Assembly (NCBI GenBank): GCA_007858575.1
Contig: CP042279.1
Coordinates: forward strand, 6,975,001-7,039,000
Length of the DNA: 64,000 bases
Direction: 5' to 3'
Source: Streptomyces sp. WAC08241
GTDB taxonomy: Bacteria; Actinomycetota; Actinomycetes; Streptomycetales; Streptomycetaceae
Positions 9,628 to 19,489 of the stretch are shown piece by piece. Each line of letters begins with the position of its first letter. Position 1 is the first letter of the stretch. The notes under the pieces were generated by a model. It did not search any database. It saw only the letters and a program-made list of their open reading frames with translations, and was not told the origin of the DNA. Position numbers and translations under genes: made by a program.

Positions 9628-9660
9628 TTCAGCAGCGTACGCAGCACCGCGCGGGCGCAC

Positions 9661-9678
9661 CATAACCCGCGTCTTATG
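9661..9678. promoter_or_regulatory. candidate LysR box, CATAA-N8-TTATG
   Basis: Perfect 5-bp arms in the leader shared by the divergent LysR and protease genes, 34 bp upstream of the LysR start, and one of the few AT-containing palindromes here. This is the usual place for a LysR auto-regulatory site. Confidence 0.5.
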
Positions 9679-9744
9679 CCGCATGGGATGTCCCGGACCG
9701 GCCATGTCCACGCCCATACTCGGCCCGACGATCCGACTTCCCCA

Positions 9745-9912
9745 CCCGGACATCCACTCCGGACACCCACCCCGGATCTCCACCCCTGGATCTCCACCCC
9801 GGACCCCCATCCGGGTCCCCACCCCGATCCCGCACCCCGGATCACCGGACCGATCCCGCACCCCGGATCACCGGCCCGGAATCCCCACCCCGGAATCCCC
9901 ACCCCGGGTCCC
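9745..9912. repeat. CACCCCGGATC-type repeat tract in the protease leader
   Basis: Pyrimidine-rich degenerate repeats with about 13-15-bp period (CACCCCGGATCTC variants) plus one near-perfect 26-bp direct duplication (9825-9850 and 9851-9876). It fills most of the 304-bp space between the LysR and protease starts. No gene is evident in it. Confidence 0.75.
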
Positions 9913-9931
9913 CACCTCGAACGGAGCCCAC

Positions 9932-12142
9932 GTGCACCCCTCCAGACTCACGGCGGCCGTGGCCGCCCTGGCGCTCTCGGCGAGCCTCGCGACTGCCCTC
10001 GCCGGGTCCGCCACCGCGGCCCTGCAGGCCCCGTCCGGCCTGCAGGCCCAGCCTGTACCGCCCGGCCACGGCAAGTCCTCGCCCTGGCCGCTGCCGACAC
10101 CGCCGCCGAGAGCGGCCTCGACGAACTGCGGCACGGCACCGACGAGGAACTCGTCCGGACCTCCGTCACCCCCTGGGCGAACGGCCTGTACTACGCCGCC
10201 TACGAGCGCACCTACAAGGGCTCTCCCGGTCGCCGGCGGCGGCGACGCGGTCGTCCTCACCGACTCCGCGGGCGCGGTCCGCGAGGTCACCGGCGCCAAG
10301 GCCCCCGCGATCCGGCTCGCCACCACCACCGCCAAGGTCCCCGCCACCGCGGCTCCTCGCCACCGCACGCGGGCAGCTCGCCTCCGTCGAGTCCGCGGGC
10401 ACCCCCGAACTGACCGTGCTCCTCAAGGCCGGCAAGCCCGTCCTGACCTGGCACACCCTGGTCGTCGGCCGGACCGCGAAGGGCGCCCCCAGCTCCCTCG
10501 ACACCCACGTCGACGCCCGCACCGGAGCCGTCGCGCAGGCGGTCGAGAAGATCCTGCACGCCGACGGCCGCGGCTACCACAACGGCAACGTCACCATCGA
10601 CACCGCCGCGAACTCCATGACCGACACCACCCGCGGCTCCTTCAAGTGCGGCGGCCAGAACGGCAGCGCCTACACCGGCACCCCGCCCTGGGGCAACAAC
10701 GGCGCCAACGACCTGGTGACCGCCTGCGTCGACATCATGTACGCGGCGCAGAAGGAACACTCCATGCTCAAGGAGTGGTTCGGCTACAACGGCCAGAACG
10801 GACAGGGCGGCATGGTCCCGGCCCGCGCCGGACTGAGCGAGGTCAACGCGTACTACGACGGTACGAAGACCACCTACGGCCGCAACCAGAACGGCACCAA
10901 CCAGCTCACCGGTATCGACGTCGTGGCCCACGAGTACGGCCACGAGATCTTCGACCGGACCCCGGGCAGCGCCGGCTCCTCCAACGAGAACGGCGGCCTC
11001 AACGAGTCCACCGGCGACATCTTCGGCGCGCTCACCGAGCACTACGCCAACAACCCCAACGACACCCCCGACTACACGGTCGGCGAGAAGCTGAACTTCA
11101 CCGGCAACAACCAGCCGATCCGCAACATGTACAACCCGTCGCTCGTCGGCAACGACCCCAACTGCTACACCCAGCTCACCTCGGGCACCGAGGTGCACGC
11201 GGCGGCCGGCCCGCAGAACCACTGGTTCTACCTGCTCGCCGAGGGCTCCAACCCGGGCGGGGCAAGCCCAACAGCCCCATATGTTCCGGCGGCCCCTCCT
11301 CGGTGACCGGCATCGGCATCCAGAAGGCCGGCAAGATCTTCATGGGCGCCCTGCTGATGAAGACCTCGTCCTGGAACCACCTGGCCGCCCGCAAGGCGAC
11401 CCTGACCAGCGCCAAGAACACCTACGGCAGCGCCGAGTGCAACGCGGTGAAGGCCGCCTGGAACGCGATCGGCGTCCCCGCCCAGTCCGGTGAGACCGAC
11501 TGCGGCGGCACCGGCACCCCGGACTTCTCGCTCGCCCTGAACCCGTCCTCGGGCTCGGTCCAGGCCGGCGCCTCCGTCACCTCCACGGTGAACACCACCA
11601 CCGCCGGCGGCAACGCGCAGACCGTCCAGCTCTCCGCGAGCGGCGCCCCGAGCGGCGTCACCGTCTCCTTCAGCCCCTCCTCGGTGACCTCCGGCAACTC
11701 CTCCACGATGACCGTCCAGGTCGCGGCGGGCACCGCCAACGGCACGTACCCGATCACCGTCACCGGTACGGGCTCCGCCACCCACACCGTCACCTACCAG
11801 TTGTCGGTCGGCTCGACGACCCCGCCCACCGGCTGCGCCAACGCCCAGCGCACCTACCAGGGCAGCCTGACGTCCGGCCAGACCGCGGTCCAGCCCGACG
11901 GCTCGTACTACTACTCGGCGACGTCCGGCACCCACACGGGCTGCCTGCGCGGCCCGGCCGGCCAGGACTACGACCTGTACCTCCAGAAGTGGAACGGGTA
12001 CGGCTGGACCGACGTGGCCGTGGGCGGCACGGCGACCGCCGACGAGAACACCAGCTACAACGGCACCGCGGGCTACTACCGGTACGTGGTCCACGCGTAC
12101 AGCGGCTCCGGCGCCTACACGCTGGGTCTGAGCGCCCCGTAG
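9932..12142 (+). CDS. secreted thermolysin-like M4 metalloprotease with C-terminal PPC-type domain
   Basis: Extracellular zinc endopeptidase. A signal peptide (RLTAAVAALALSASLATALA) leads to a propeptide (LAAADTAAESGLDELRHG to VVGRTAKGAPSS). The catalytic domain has the zinc site VVAHEYGHEIFD, the third-ligand helix GGLNESTGDIFGALTEHYAN, and the catalytic His in PQNHWFYLLAEGSNPGGG. After GVPAQSGETDC come a beta-sandwich repeat (LALNPSSGSVQAGASVTS onward) and a pre-peptidase C-terminal domain ending YVVHAYSGSGAYTLGLSAP. About 735 residues. GTG 9932 has ACGGAG just upstream. At least four frameshifts (near 10070, 10210, 10352, 11258). Two of these look like loss of GC from GCGCT. Likely controlled by the divergent LysR. 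Confidence 0.93.
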   Translation: MHPSRLTAAVAALALSASLATALAGSATAALQAPSGLQAQPVPPGHGKSSPWPLPTPPPRAASTNCGTAPTRNSSGPPSPPGRTACTTPPTSAPTRALPVAGGGDAVVLTDSAGAVREVTGAKAPAIRLATTTAKVPATAAPRHRTRAARLRRVRGHPRTDRAPQGRQARPDLAHPGRRPDREGRPQLPRHPRRRPHRSRRAGGREDPARRRPRLPQRQRHHRHRRELHDRHHPRLLQVRRPERQRLHRHPALGQQRRQRPGDRLRRHHVRGAEGTLHAQGVVRLQRPERTGRHGPGPRRTERGQRVLRRYEDHLRPQPERHQPAHRYRRRGPRVRPRDLRPDPGQRRLLQRERRPQRVHRRHLRRAHRALRQQPQRHPRLHGRREAELHRQQPADPQHVQPVARRQRPQLLHPAHLGHRGARGGRPAEPLVLPARRGLQPGRGKPNSPICSGGPSSVTGIGIQKAGKIFMGALLMKTSSWNHLAARKATLTSAKNTYGSAECNAVKAAWNAIGVPAQSGETDCGGTGTPDFSLALNPSSGSVQAGASVTSTVNTTTAGGNAQTVQLSASGAPSGVTVSFSPSSVTSGNSSTMTVQVAAGTANGTYPITVTGTGSATHTVTYQLSVGSTTPPTGCANAQRTYQGSLTSGQTAVQPDGSYYYSATSGTHTGCLRGPAGQDYDLYLQKWNGYGWTDVAVGGTATADENTSYNGTAGYYRYVVHAYSGSGAYTLGLSAP

Positions 12143-12172
12143 CGGGCCGGGGTCCCGCACCACGGGGTCCCG

Positions 12173-12204
12173 CGCCGGGCGGCCGACCCGACGGCCGCCC
12201 GGCG
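12173..12204 (+). terminator. hairpin after the M4 protease gene
   Basis: A 13-bp perfect stem (12173-12185 with 12192-12204) and six-base loop acccga, 30 bases after the protease stop. It lies between convergent genes. Confidence 0.85.
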
Positions 12205-12216
12205 TCCGCACGCCCG

Positions 12217-12291
12217 CACACGAAGGACCCGCACACGAAGGACCCGCACACGAAGCGCCCCCACACGAAGCGCCCCCACACGAAGCGCCTC
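12217..12291. repeat. five 15-bp tandem units, CACACGAAGSRCCCS
   Basis: Exact period of 15 bp at 12217, 12232, 12247, 12262 and 12277; units 1-2 are identical and units 3-4 are identical. The array ends inside the stop codon of the convergent hydrolase (12290-12292). It shares an ACGAAGCG core and the 15-bp period with the array at 47411. Confidence 0.9.
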
Positions 12292-13006
12292 AGCCCCCGC
12301 CGACCTCGGCGAGGACGAAGCCCGGACGATCCGGGCCCGCGTCCGCGAGCCGCTCCCCGTCCGGCCCCCAGACACCGGCGCCGCCCTGGCCCACCCCGTC
12401 CTCGTTGGGCCCCAGGACGTTGCCGAGCACCACGTACAGGCCGAAGTCCCGGGCCCGTACCGGATAGACCTCCGTGAACGAGTCGTTGCCCGCGGTCAGG
12501 ACCGAGCTCGCCAGGTAGACCGCGCAGTGGTCGGCCGCCGCCCGCCCGGCGAGCTCCGGGAAGCGGTTGTCGTAGCAGGTGGCCGTCGCGAACCGGACCC
12601 CGTCGAGCGTGAACCGCCCGTCCTCCGTGCCCGGCGCGAAGACCTCCCGCTCGACGCCGTACAGGTGCCGCTTGTCGTAGCGGGCGAGGAGCCCGCCGTC
12701 CGGGCCGATCACCAGCGAGGTGATGCCGGGCGCCCGTCCGCCGTCCGCACCGGCCCGTTGACCACGGCCGCCGCCGACACTGCGCGGCACGCCTCCCGCA
12801 CGGGCGCGAGCCGGGGTCGTCCTCGGCGAGGACCAGGCCGGGGAGTCCCGGATCAGCGTGGGCTCGTACCCGCTGAGGCAGAGCTCGGCGAAGACGACCA
12901 CGCGGGCTCCCGCCTCCCCGGCCTCCCGGACCAGGCCGGCGACGGTCCGCGCGTTGGCGTCGACGTCCCCGGCGACCGGGGCGAACTGGGTGGCTGCGAC
13001 GATCAT
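12290..13006 (-). CDS. carbon-nitrogen hydrolase (nitrilase superfamily amidase)
   Basis: Cytoplasmic amidase of the nitrilase superfamily. The catalytic triad is visible: Glu in VVVFAELCLSGYEPTLI, Lys in LLARYDKRHLYGVEREVF, Cys in FATATCYDNRFPELAGRAAA. About 238 residues, close to the small-amidase length. The segment between residues 55 and 95 reads out of frame (two compensating indels near 12745 and 12850), where the family has a helix after SGYEP. Start ATG 13006 begins MIVAATQFAPVAGDVDANAR. The physiological substrate cannot be told; omega-amidase or deaminated-glutathione amidase activities are the common ones. Confidence 0.88.
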   Translation of the reverse strand: MIVAATQFAPVAGDVDANARTVAGLVREAGEAGARVVVFAELCLSGYEPTLIRDSPAWSSPRTTPARARAGGVPRSVGGGRGQRAGADGGRAPGITSLVIGPDGGLLARYDKRHLYGVEREVFAPGTEDGRFTLDGVRFATATCYDNRFPELAGRAAADHCAVYLASSVLTAGNDSFTEVYPVRARDFGLYVVLGNVLGPNEDGVGQGGAGVWGPDGERLADAGPDRPGFVLAEVGGG

Positions 13007-13039
13007 GGCCCCATCATCCCGCCCGGGCCGCGGCACCGG

Positions 13040-13615
13040 TCAGGAAGGGTCCCCGCCGCCGTACAGCAACTGGACGAAGTCCCGGAAGGCGCCCGGCATG
13101 TCGACCGCCGACGGGTCCAGGAGCCACTGGTACTGGAGGCCGTCCATCACCGCCGTGAGCAGCGGCGCCGCGCGCTCCGGGGTGAGGCCGCCGGGCAGCC
13201 GCTCGCCGAACTCCAGACGCAGCACCTCCGCCATGTGCGCCCGGACCTGGGCGTACCGCTCGGTGAAGAACTCCCGCGCCGGATGCCCCTCCGTGACGCT
13301 CTCGCCGAGCAGCGCGGAGAAGGTCTGCACGATCCCGGGGCGCATCGCGTTGTACTCCACGAGGGAGTCGATCAGGTCGAGGCGCCAGCCCTCGCGGCCC
13401 CGGCCGCCGCTCGTGTCCCAGCGGTCCCGTTCCTCCAGGACGGCGACGAGCAGGGCCTCCTTCGTCGGGAAGTAGTGCAACAGCCCCTGCTGGGACAGTC
13501 CGACGCGCTCGGCGACGGAGGCGAGCGACGCGCCCCGGTAACCGCGCTCGGCGATCACTTCGAGGGCGGCGCGCACGATGTCCGCGCGCCGCTCCTCGCT
13601 CCTGGCCCGCACCAT
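13040..13615 (-). CDS. TetR-family repressor
   Basis: 191-residue regulator, intact. The helix-turn-helix is RRADIVRAALEVIAERGYRG, ASLASVAERVGLSQQGLLHY, FPTKEALLVAVLEERD. The C-terminal ligand domain has VEYNAMRPGIVQTFSALLGE, typical of the TetR group found next to glycosidases. It is divergent from a GH3 beta-glucosidase with 155 bp between starts, so it very likely represses that gene and responds to a sugar or sugar-derived ligand. The start codon at 13615 reads MVRARSEERRAD. Confidence 0.9.
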   Translation of the reverse strand: MVRARSEERRADIVRAALEVIAERGYRGASLASVAERVGLSQQGLLHYFPTKEALLVAVLEERDRWDTSGGRGREGWRLDLIDSLVEYNAMRPGIVQTFSALLGESVTEGHPAREFFTERYAQVRAHMAEVLRLEFGERLPGGLTPERAAPLLTAVMDGLQYQWLLDPSAVDMPGAFRDFVQLLYGGGDPS

Positions 13616-13770
13616 CCCCGGGGCCCCTTCCGCAGGTCCGTCGGACAGGACCGTACCTCTTCACCTCTTCACCCCTTCATCTAAGTAACGGAATCATCAC
13701 ATCGCCTACCTGCTTACAGGGAAACGGGTGCACGATGGGCCCATCGGCACGTCGACGAGGAGGTACGGCC

Positions 13771-16385
13771 ATGGCGGAGAGCGGCACGGACGCGGGCACG
13801 GCGGGGAGGCCGCCCGGGAAGCGGCTGTCGAGGCGGCGCTCGGCAAGCTCGGCCTGGACGCCAAGGCCCGGCTGCTCGGCGGGCGGGACATGTGGAGCCT
13901 GCACCCCCGCCCGAGATCGGGCTGGAGTCCCTGGTCATGTCCGACGGCCCCGTCGGCGTCCGGGGCGTCCGCTGGACCGCCGACGACCCTTCCGTCGCCC
14001 TGCCCTCCCCTACCGCGCTCGCCGCCGCCTGGGACCCCGCGCTCGCCCGCCGGGCCGGCCGGCTCTCGCCCAGGAGGCCCGCCGCAAGGGCGTGCACGTC
14101 CTGCTCGCCCCCACCGTCAACCTGCACCGCAGCCCCTCGGCGGCCGCCACTTCGAGGCCTACGGCGAGGACCCGCTCCTCACCGGCGCGATCGGCACCGG
14201 CTACGTCCTGGGCGTCCAGGACGGCGGGGTCGGCACCACCGTCAAGCACTTCGTCGCCAACGACGCCGAGACCGACCGCTTCACCGTCGACAACCGCGTC
14301 GCCCCCGCCCGCTCCGCGAGCTCTACCTCGCCCCCTTCGAGGCCATCGTCAAGAACGCCCGCCCCTGGGGGATCATGACCGCCTACAACCAGGTCAACGG
14401 CGTGACCATGACCGAACATCACGAGCTGGTGAACGAGGTCCTGCGCGGCGAGTGGGGCTTCGACGGGTTCAACGTCTCCGACTGGATGGCCGCCCGCTCC
14501 ACCGCCGGCGCCCTCCGGGGCGGCCTCGACGTCGCCATGCCCGGACCGGCCACCGTCTACGGCGAGGCTCCTCGCCGCCGCCGTCCGCGCCGGGGAGGTG
14601 GCGGAGTCCGCCGTCGACGCGGCCGTACGCACCGTCCTGCGGCTCGCCGCCCGCGTCGGCGCCCTCGAAGGCGCCCCGCCGGCCGTCACGGAACCCCCGC
14701 CCCGATCGACGGCGACGCCCTGGCCCGCGAACTCGCCCACCGCGGCTTCGTCCTCGTACGGAACGCGGTACGGAGGCCCGCGGGGACCCCGTACGGAAGT
14801 CTGTGGAGGACCCTGTACGGAAGCCCGTGGAGGACCCCGTACGGAGGCCCGCGGGGACCCTGTACGGAAGCCCGTGGAGGACCCCGTACGGGAGTCCGTA
14901 GGGGATCCCGTACGGACCGGAGACCCCGTCCTCCCCTCGCCCCCGGCACCACCGTCGCCCTCTCCGGCGGCGCCGCCCGCGACGCCCGCGTCCTCGGCGG
15001 CGGCTCCGCCCAGGTCTTCCCCGACCACGTCGTCTCCCCGCTCGACGGCCTCGCCGCCGCCCTGCCCGAAGGCGCCCTGACGTACGCGGTCGGCGCCGAC
15101 CCCAGCGACGAACCCGCCCCCGCCGGACCGGGCTTCGCCCTCCGCGCCCGCTGCCGCGACGCCGCCGGAAAGCTGCTCGGCGAGGGCTCCCTGCCCGGCG
15201 GTCAGGTCCAGTGGATCGGCGACGACCTGCCCGAGGGCGTCACCCACGAGGCCCTCGCCTCCGTCGAGGTCGTCGGCACCTTCACCCCGCGCGAGACCGG
15301 CGAGCACTCCTTCGGCACCCGCGGCCTCGGCGCCTTCGTCCTCACCGTCGCCGGCGAGACCGTCTTCGACGGCGTCCAGGCCATGGGCTCCGAGAGCGAC
15401 CCCTTCGAGGCCTTCTTCGGCTCCCCGGTCGAGCGCGCCAGGGTCCCGCTCACCGCGGGCGAGACCGTCGAGGTCTCCCTGCTCCACACCCTGGACGAGG
15501 AGTTCGCGGCCCCGCTGCCGGTCGTCGCCTTCTCCCTCGTCCACCTCGGTCCGCGCCGCGACCCCGACGAACTGATCGCCGAAGCCGTCGCGGAAGCCCG
15601 CGCCGCCGACACCGCCGTCGTGGTCGTCGCCACCACCGAACGCGTCGAGTCCGAGGGCTTCGACCGTACGGACCTCGCGCTCCCCGGCCGCCAGGACGAC
15701 CTCGTACGGGCCGTCGCCGCCGCCAACCCGAACACCGTGGTCGTGGTCAACGCCGGCTCCCCGGTCGAGATGCCCTGGCGCGAGGACGTGGCCGCGGTCC
15801 TGCTCACCTGGTTCCCCGGCCAGGAGGGCGGCGCCGCCCTCGCCGACGTCCTCACCGGCGCCGAGGAGCCCGGCGGACGCCTCCCCACCACCTGGCCCGC
15901 CGTCCTCGCCGACGCCCCCGTCACCGACGTCGTCCCCGTCGACGGGGAACTCGCCTACGCCGAGGGCCCCTTCATCGGCTACCGCGCCTGGGACCGGAGC
16001 GGGCGGACTCCCCGCGTACGCCTTCGGCCACGGCCTCGGCTACACCACCTGGTCGTACGACTCCCTGGTCGCGGGCCCCGACACGGCCACCGTCCGGATC
16101 ACCAACACCGGCGACCGGCCGGGCCGCGAGACCGTCCAGGTCTATCTGGCGCCCGCGCCCTCCTCGGGCGCCGTCGAGCGCCCGGCCCGCGTCCTCGCCG
16201 GCTTCGCGAGCGTCGCGGCGGGCCCCGGGGAGACCGTCGAGACCGCGATCGCGCTCTCCCGCCGGGCCTTCGAGGTCTGGGACGAGGAGGAGGACGACTG
16301 GACGTTCGTTCCCGGGGCATACGAGGTCAGGGCCGCACACTCCCTCGACGACGTGCGCCTGACGGCCGCGCTGGAGATCGACTGA
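13771..16385 (+). CDS. glycoside hydrolase family 3 beta-glucosidase carrying an internal repeat insert
   Basis: Hydrolyses beta-glucosides; no signal peptide, so probably intracellular. The N-terminal barrel has LESLVMSDGPVGVRGVRW, VTVKHFVANDAE-like (GTTVKHFVANDAETDRFTVD) and the nucleophile motif WGFDGFNVSDWMAARSTAG (Asp in SDW). A PA14-like insert (QWIGDDLPEGV to FGTRGLGAFVLTVAGETVFD) and the C-terminal sandwich (VVVVNAGSPVEMPWREDVAA) follow, then a fibronectin-III-like end. Between FVLVRN and LAPGTTVALSGGAARDARVL sits a 7-unit minisatellite that replaces a few family residues with about 60. ATG 13771 has GAGGAGG upstream. At least seven frameshifts (13810, 13905, 14065, 14138, 14305, 14568, 16003). 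Confidence 0.9.
14768..14916. repeat. seven 23-24-bp GTACGG minisatellite units inside the GH3 gene
   Basis: Units start at 14768, 14791, 14815, 14839, 14862, 14886 and 14910. Each begins GTACGG and contains CCGTGGAGGACC or CCGCGGGGACCC. A 24-bp unit is 8 codons, so the array is readable in frame; the two 23-bp units end in G4/C4 runs and may each lack one base. Compare 1109, 44749 and 51603. Confidence 0.92.
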
Positions 16386-16396
16386 CCCTCCGGCGC

Positions 16397-16444
16397 GGGC
16401 CCCGGGACGGCTCCGGGCGGGACCTGACACCCGCCCCGGGGCCC
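16397..16444. terminator. bidirectional hairpin between GH3 and SGNH genes
   Basis: Outer 10-bp stem (16397-16406 with 16435-16444) around an inner GGGCGGG/CCCGCCC stem, in the 60-bp gap between convergent genes. Confidence 0.8.
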
Positions 16445-16445
16445 C

Positions 16446-17323
16446 TCACCCGGCCGTGATCCGCCGGTACGCCAGCTCCGCCAGTCGCGCCTGGCCGTCC
16501 CGGCTCGGGTGGAACCAGTCCCAGGGGCTCAACTGCCCTTCGCCGAAGCGGAACCCGTGGACCGCCCCGCCGTCGTACCGGCAGCGCTCGTCCCGCGCGC
16601 AGACCTCCGCCAGGACCCGGTTGTACGCGTCCACCCGCTCCGACACCGTCGCGCGCCGCTGCTCGGCCGCGGGCCCCAGGTCCGTGGCGTCCGCCAGCAT
16701 CGCGCCGCAGATGCCCAGGTCCCACACGCTCGCCGCGCCGCCGATCCGTCCCGTCGACCACAGGTGCTTCAGGTCCGGCACGCTCGCCACGTACACCTGC
16801 GCCTTCGGCGCGGCCTTCCGCAGTCGGGCGAGGGCCGCCCCGAAGGAGGCGCGGAACTCCTCGACCGGGGTCATCAGGCCGGGAGTCGGCCGGCAGGCGT
16901 CGTTCGCGCCCATCATCACCGTCACCAGCTCCGGCTTCCGGGCCGCGGCCGCGGTCATCTGCCCGGGGAGGTCCGCCATCCGCGCCCCCGTCCGCGCCAG
17001 GTTCCAGCTCCGGCCGGCCGCCTTCTCCGGGCCCAGGAGGCGCAGCGCCAGGCTGTTGACGGCCGCGTCCGTGCCGGTCGCCCAGGACGCCTCGGGGCAG
17101 TCCGAGAGGAGCGAGCAGGCGTCGAAGGCGCGGGTGATGGAGTCGCCGACGGCGGCGAGGGAGGCGGGGAGACGTCCCAGGAGGAGGTGGGCGCGGGAGC
17201 CGGCGCGCTCGTGGGAGCCGCCTTCCCGGGGGTCCCGGACGAGCACCCGGCCAGCGCTCCCGCGCACAGCAGCGCCGCCGTCGCGGTGGCGACGGCGGTG
17301 GGGAAACGGCGTCGGCCGGGCAT
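16446..17323 (-). CDS. SGNH/GDSL hydrolase, lipoprotein-type
   Basis: Secreted esterase/lipase-like hydrolase anchored as a lipoprotein. The leader MPGRRRFPTAVATATAALLC AGALAGCSS has a lipobox (LAGC, Cys about residue 27). Block I is AVGDSITRAF (Ser nucleophile), block III is VMMGANDACRPTP, and block V is PWDWFHPSRDGQARLAE with the catalytic Asp/His. Extra cysteines suggest disulfides. About 290 residues. One frameshift near 17175, in a polyserine/proline linker. ATG 17323 has AAGGAGGG 7 bases upstream. Substrate unknown; neighbours give no clue. Confidence 0.88.
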
Positions 17324-17478
17324 CCCGGGTCCCTCCTTCGGCGTCCTGGCGGGTGAAAGCTTCGTGTGCACCGTCATCGGTCCGACCGTACGTCACCCCG
17401 ATGACGGTGCGGCACGGTAGCTTTTCCCCGTCGAACCAGAGGCGCCCTCGCCGATCGGCTCCGGTAAATTACATCACG

Positions 17479-17510
17479 TCACAACCTGTCCACTTTTTGA
17501 GGGTTTGTGA
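17479..17510. promoter_or_regulatory. inverted repeat TCACAA-N20-TTGTGA in an AT-rich pocket
   Basis: Lies in the 258-bp region between the divergent SGNH and DUF3145 genes, which is markedly more AT-rich than the rest. 6-bp perfect arms. Probably part of one or both promoters; the binding protein is unknown. Confidence 0.4.
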
Positions 17511-17581
17511 AGATCTACTCCCGATGATGTTTACTGAGGCCGCTGGGAAAAGGCGAACCTCGTCCCACACTGGAGGTCCCG

Positions 17582-18074
17582 GTGACGACACGTGGAGTCC
17601 TGTACGTACACTCCGCACCGCGCGCGCTCTGCCCGCACGTCGAATGGGCGGTGGCGGGCGTCCTCGGTGCGAGGGTCCAGCTCGACTGGGTCCGCCAGCC
17701 GGCGTCCCCGGCACCTGGAGAGCCGAACTCTCCTGGCGGGGCGAGACCGGCACCGCCTCCCGGCTCGCCTCCGCCCTGCGCGGCTGGCAGATGCTCCGCT
17801 TCGAGGTCACCGCGGAGCCCTGCCCCACTGCCGAGGGCGAGCGCTACAGCGCCACCCCCGACCTGGGCATCTTCCACGCCGTCACCGGCATGCACGGCGA
17901 CATCCTGGTCCCCGAGGACCGCCTCCGGGCCGCCCTGGCGCGCTCGCGCAGGGCGAGACCCCGCTGGAGACCGAGATCGCCGCACTCCTCGGCAAGCCCT
18001 GGGACGACGAACTGGAACCCTTCCGCTACGCGGGCGAGGGCGCCCCGGTCCGCTGGCTCCACCAGGTCGTCTGA
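17582..18074 (+). CDS. DUF3145 family protein
   Basis: Actinobacterial protein of unknown function, about 164 residues. It starts MTTRGVLYVHSAPRALCPHV, continues LSWRGETGTASRLASALRGW and YSATPDLGIFHAVTGMHGDI, and ends EPFRYAGEGAPVRWLHQVV, the hallmark of this family. Two single-base deletions (near 17700 and 17945) are corrected. GTG 17582 with GGAGG six bases upstream. It is convergent with fabF, a neighbourhood commonly seen in Streptomyces, but no link to lipid synthesis is shown. Confidence 0.9.
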
Positions 18075-18093
18075 CGGCCCCTGGAACACGACG

Positions 18094-18126
18094 GAGGCCC
18101 GCCCCCCAGTCGGGGGAGCGGGCCTC
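18094..18126. terminator. bidirectional hairpin between DUF3145 and fabF
   Basis: GAGGCCCGC (18094-18102) pairs with GCGGGCCTC (18118-18126), extended by a C5/G5 stem inside. It serves both convergent genes. Confidence 0.85.
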
Positions 18127-18148
18127 ACACGTCCAGCGGGATCCGTGA

Positions 18149-19410
18149 TCAGACCGTACGGAACGCCAGCACCACGTTGTGGCCGCCGAAGCCGAACGAA
18201 TTGTTGATCGCGGCGATCGTGCCCTCCGGGAGCGCGCGGGGCTCGCCGCGGACCACGTCCGCGTCGATCTCCGGGTCCAGGTCGTCGACGTTGATCGTCG
18301 GCGGGGCGAGGCGGTGGTGGAGCGCCAGGACCGTCGCGACGGTCTCGATGCCGCCCGCGCCGCCCAGGAGGTGACCCGTCATCGACTTCGTCGCGGAGAT
18401 CGCGACGTGGTCCAGGTCGTCGCCCAGGACCTTCCGCAGCGCCTTGACCTCGGCGACGTCACCCTGCGGCGTCGACGTGGCGTGCGCGTTCAGGTGGACG
18501 ACCTCCGACGGCTTCAGGTCCGTCGAGTCCAGCAGGTTCCGCATCGCGGCCGCGATGCCCCGGCCGGTCGGCTCGGGCTGCGCGATGTGGTGGCTGTCGG
18601 CCGACAGGCCCCGGCCCAGGACCTCGCAGTAGACGCGCGCGCCGCGCGCCTTCGCGTGCGCCGCGGACTCCAGGACCACGACGCCCGCGCCCTCGCCGAG
18701 CACGAAGCCGTCACGGCCGGTGTCGTACGGGCGCGAGGCCTTCTCCGGCGCGTCGTTGTTCTTGGACATCGCCATCATGTTGGCGAAGGCGGCGATCGGC
18801 AGCGGGTGGATCGCGGCCTCGGTACCACCGGCGACGACCACGTCGGCACGGCCGGTACGGATCATCTCGACGGCGTAGCCGATCGCCTCGGCGCCCGACG
18901 CGCACGCGGAGACCGGGTGTGGACGCCCGCCCGGGCGTTCACCTCCAGACCCACGTTCGCCGAGGGGCTGTTGGGCATGAGCATGGGGACGGTGTGCGGG
19001 GAGACGCGGCGGACGCCCTTCTCCTTCAGCACGTCGTACTGGTCGAGCAGCGTGGTGACGCCGCCGATGCCGGAGGCGATGACGGAACCGAGCCGCTCGG
19101 GCACGATCTTCTCGTCCTCACCGGCCGGAGCGGTGTAGCCCGCGTCGGCCCACGCCTCGCGGGCCGCGATCACGGCGAACTGCGCCGAGCGGTCCAGCTT
19201 GCGGGCCAGCGGGCGGGGAAGAACGTCGCCGGGGTCGACGGCGGCCGTCGCGGCGATCTTGACGGGCAGCTCGGCGAAACGTTCGCCCTCGAGCGGACGG
19301 ACGCCGGAGCGCCCCGCGATCAGACCTTCCCAGGTCGATGCGGAGTCGCCACCCAGCGGTGTGGTTGCGCCGATACCGGTGACGACCACGGTGCGATTGG
19401 TCGAGCTCAC
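18149..19410 (-). CDS. fabF: beta-ketoacyl-ACP synthase II
   Basis: Elongating condensing enzyme of type II fatty acid synthesis: condenses acyl-enzyme with malonyl-ACP. About 420 residues. The active-site Cys is in PVSACASGAEAIGYAVEMIR, the two His in VVHLNAHATSTPQGDVAEV and ATKSMTGHLLGGAGGIETVA, with GTIAAINNSFGFGGHNVVLA at the end. It is a stand-alone housekeeping enzyme, not a polyketide chain-length factor, since the Cys is present. One missing C near 18915 shifts the frame just before the active site. GTG 19410 begins VSSTNRTVVVTGIGATTPLG. Last gene of the fabD-fabH-acpP-fabF operon. Confidence 0.97.
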
Positions 19411-19489
19411 AGGAATTCGTTCTCCATGTGTGTGATGGTCGGAATGCGGCGCCACCGCCGGGTGGCTGACCGGAACAGCGAGGGCCGGA

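Noticed and set aside
14768..14916. CRISPR array
   Set aside because: Units are contiguous with no unique spacers and no cas genes are present. It is a minisatellite.
13040..16385. Signs of recent gene transfer around the GH3 gene
   Set aside because: Base composition and codon use match the neighbours, and there are no integrase, tRNA or direct flanking repeats. The repeats inside are of the same family seen elsewhere in this window.
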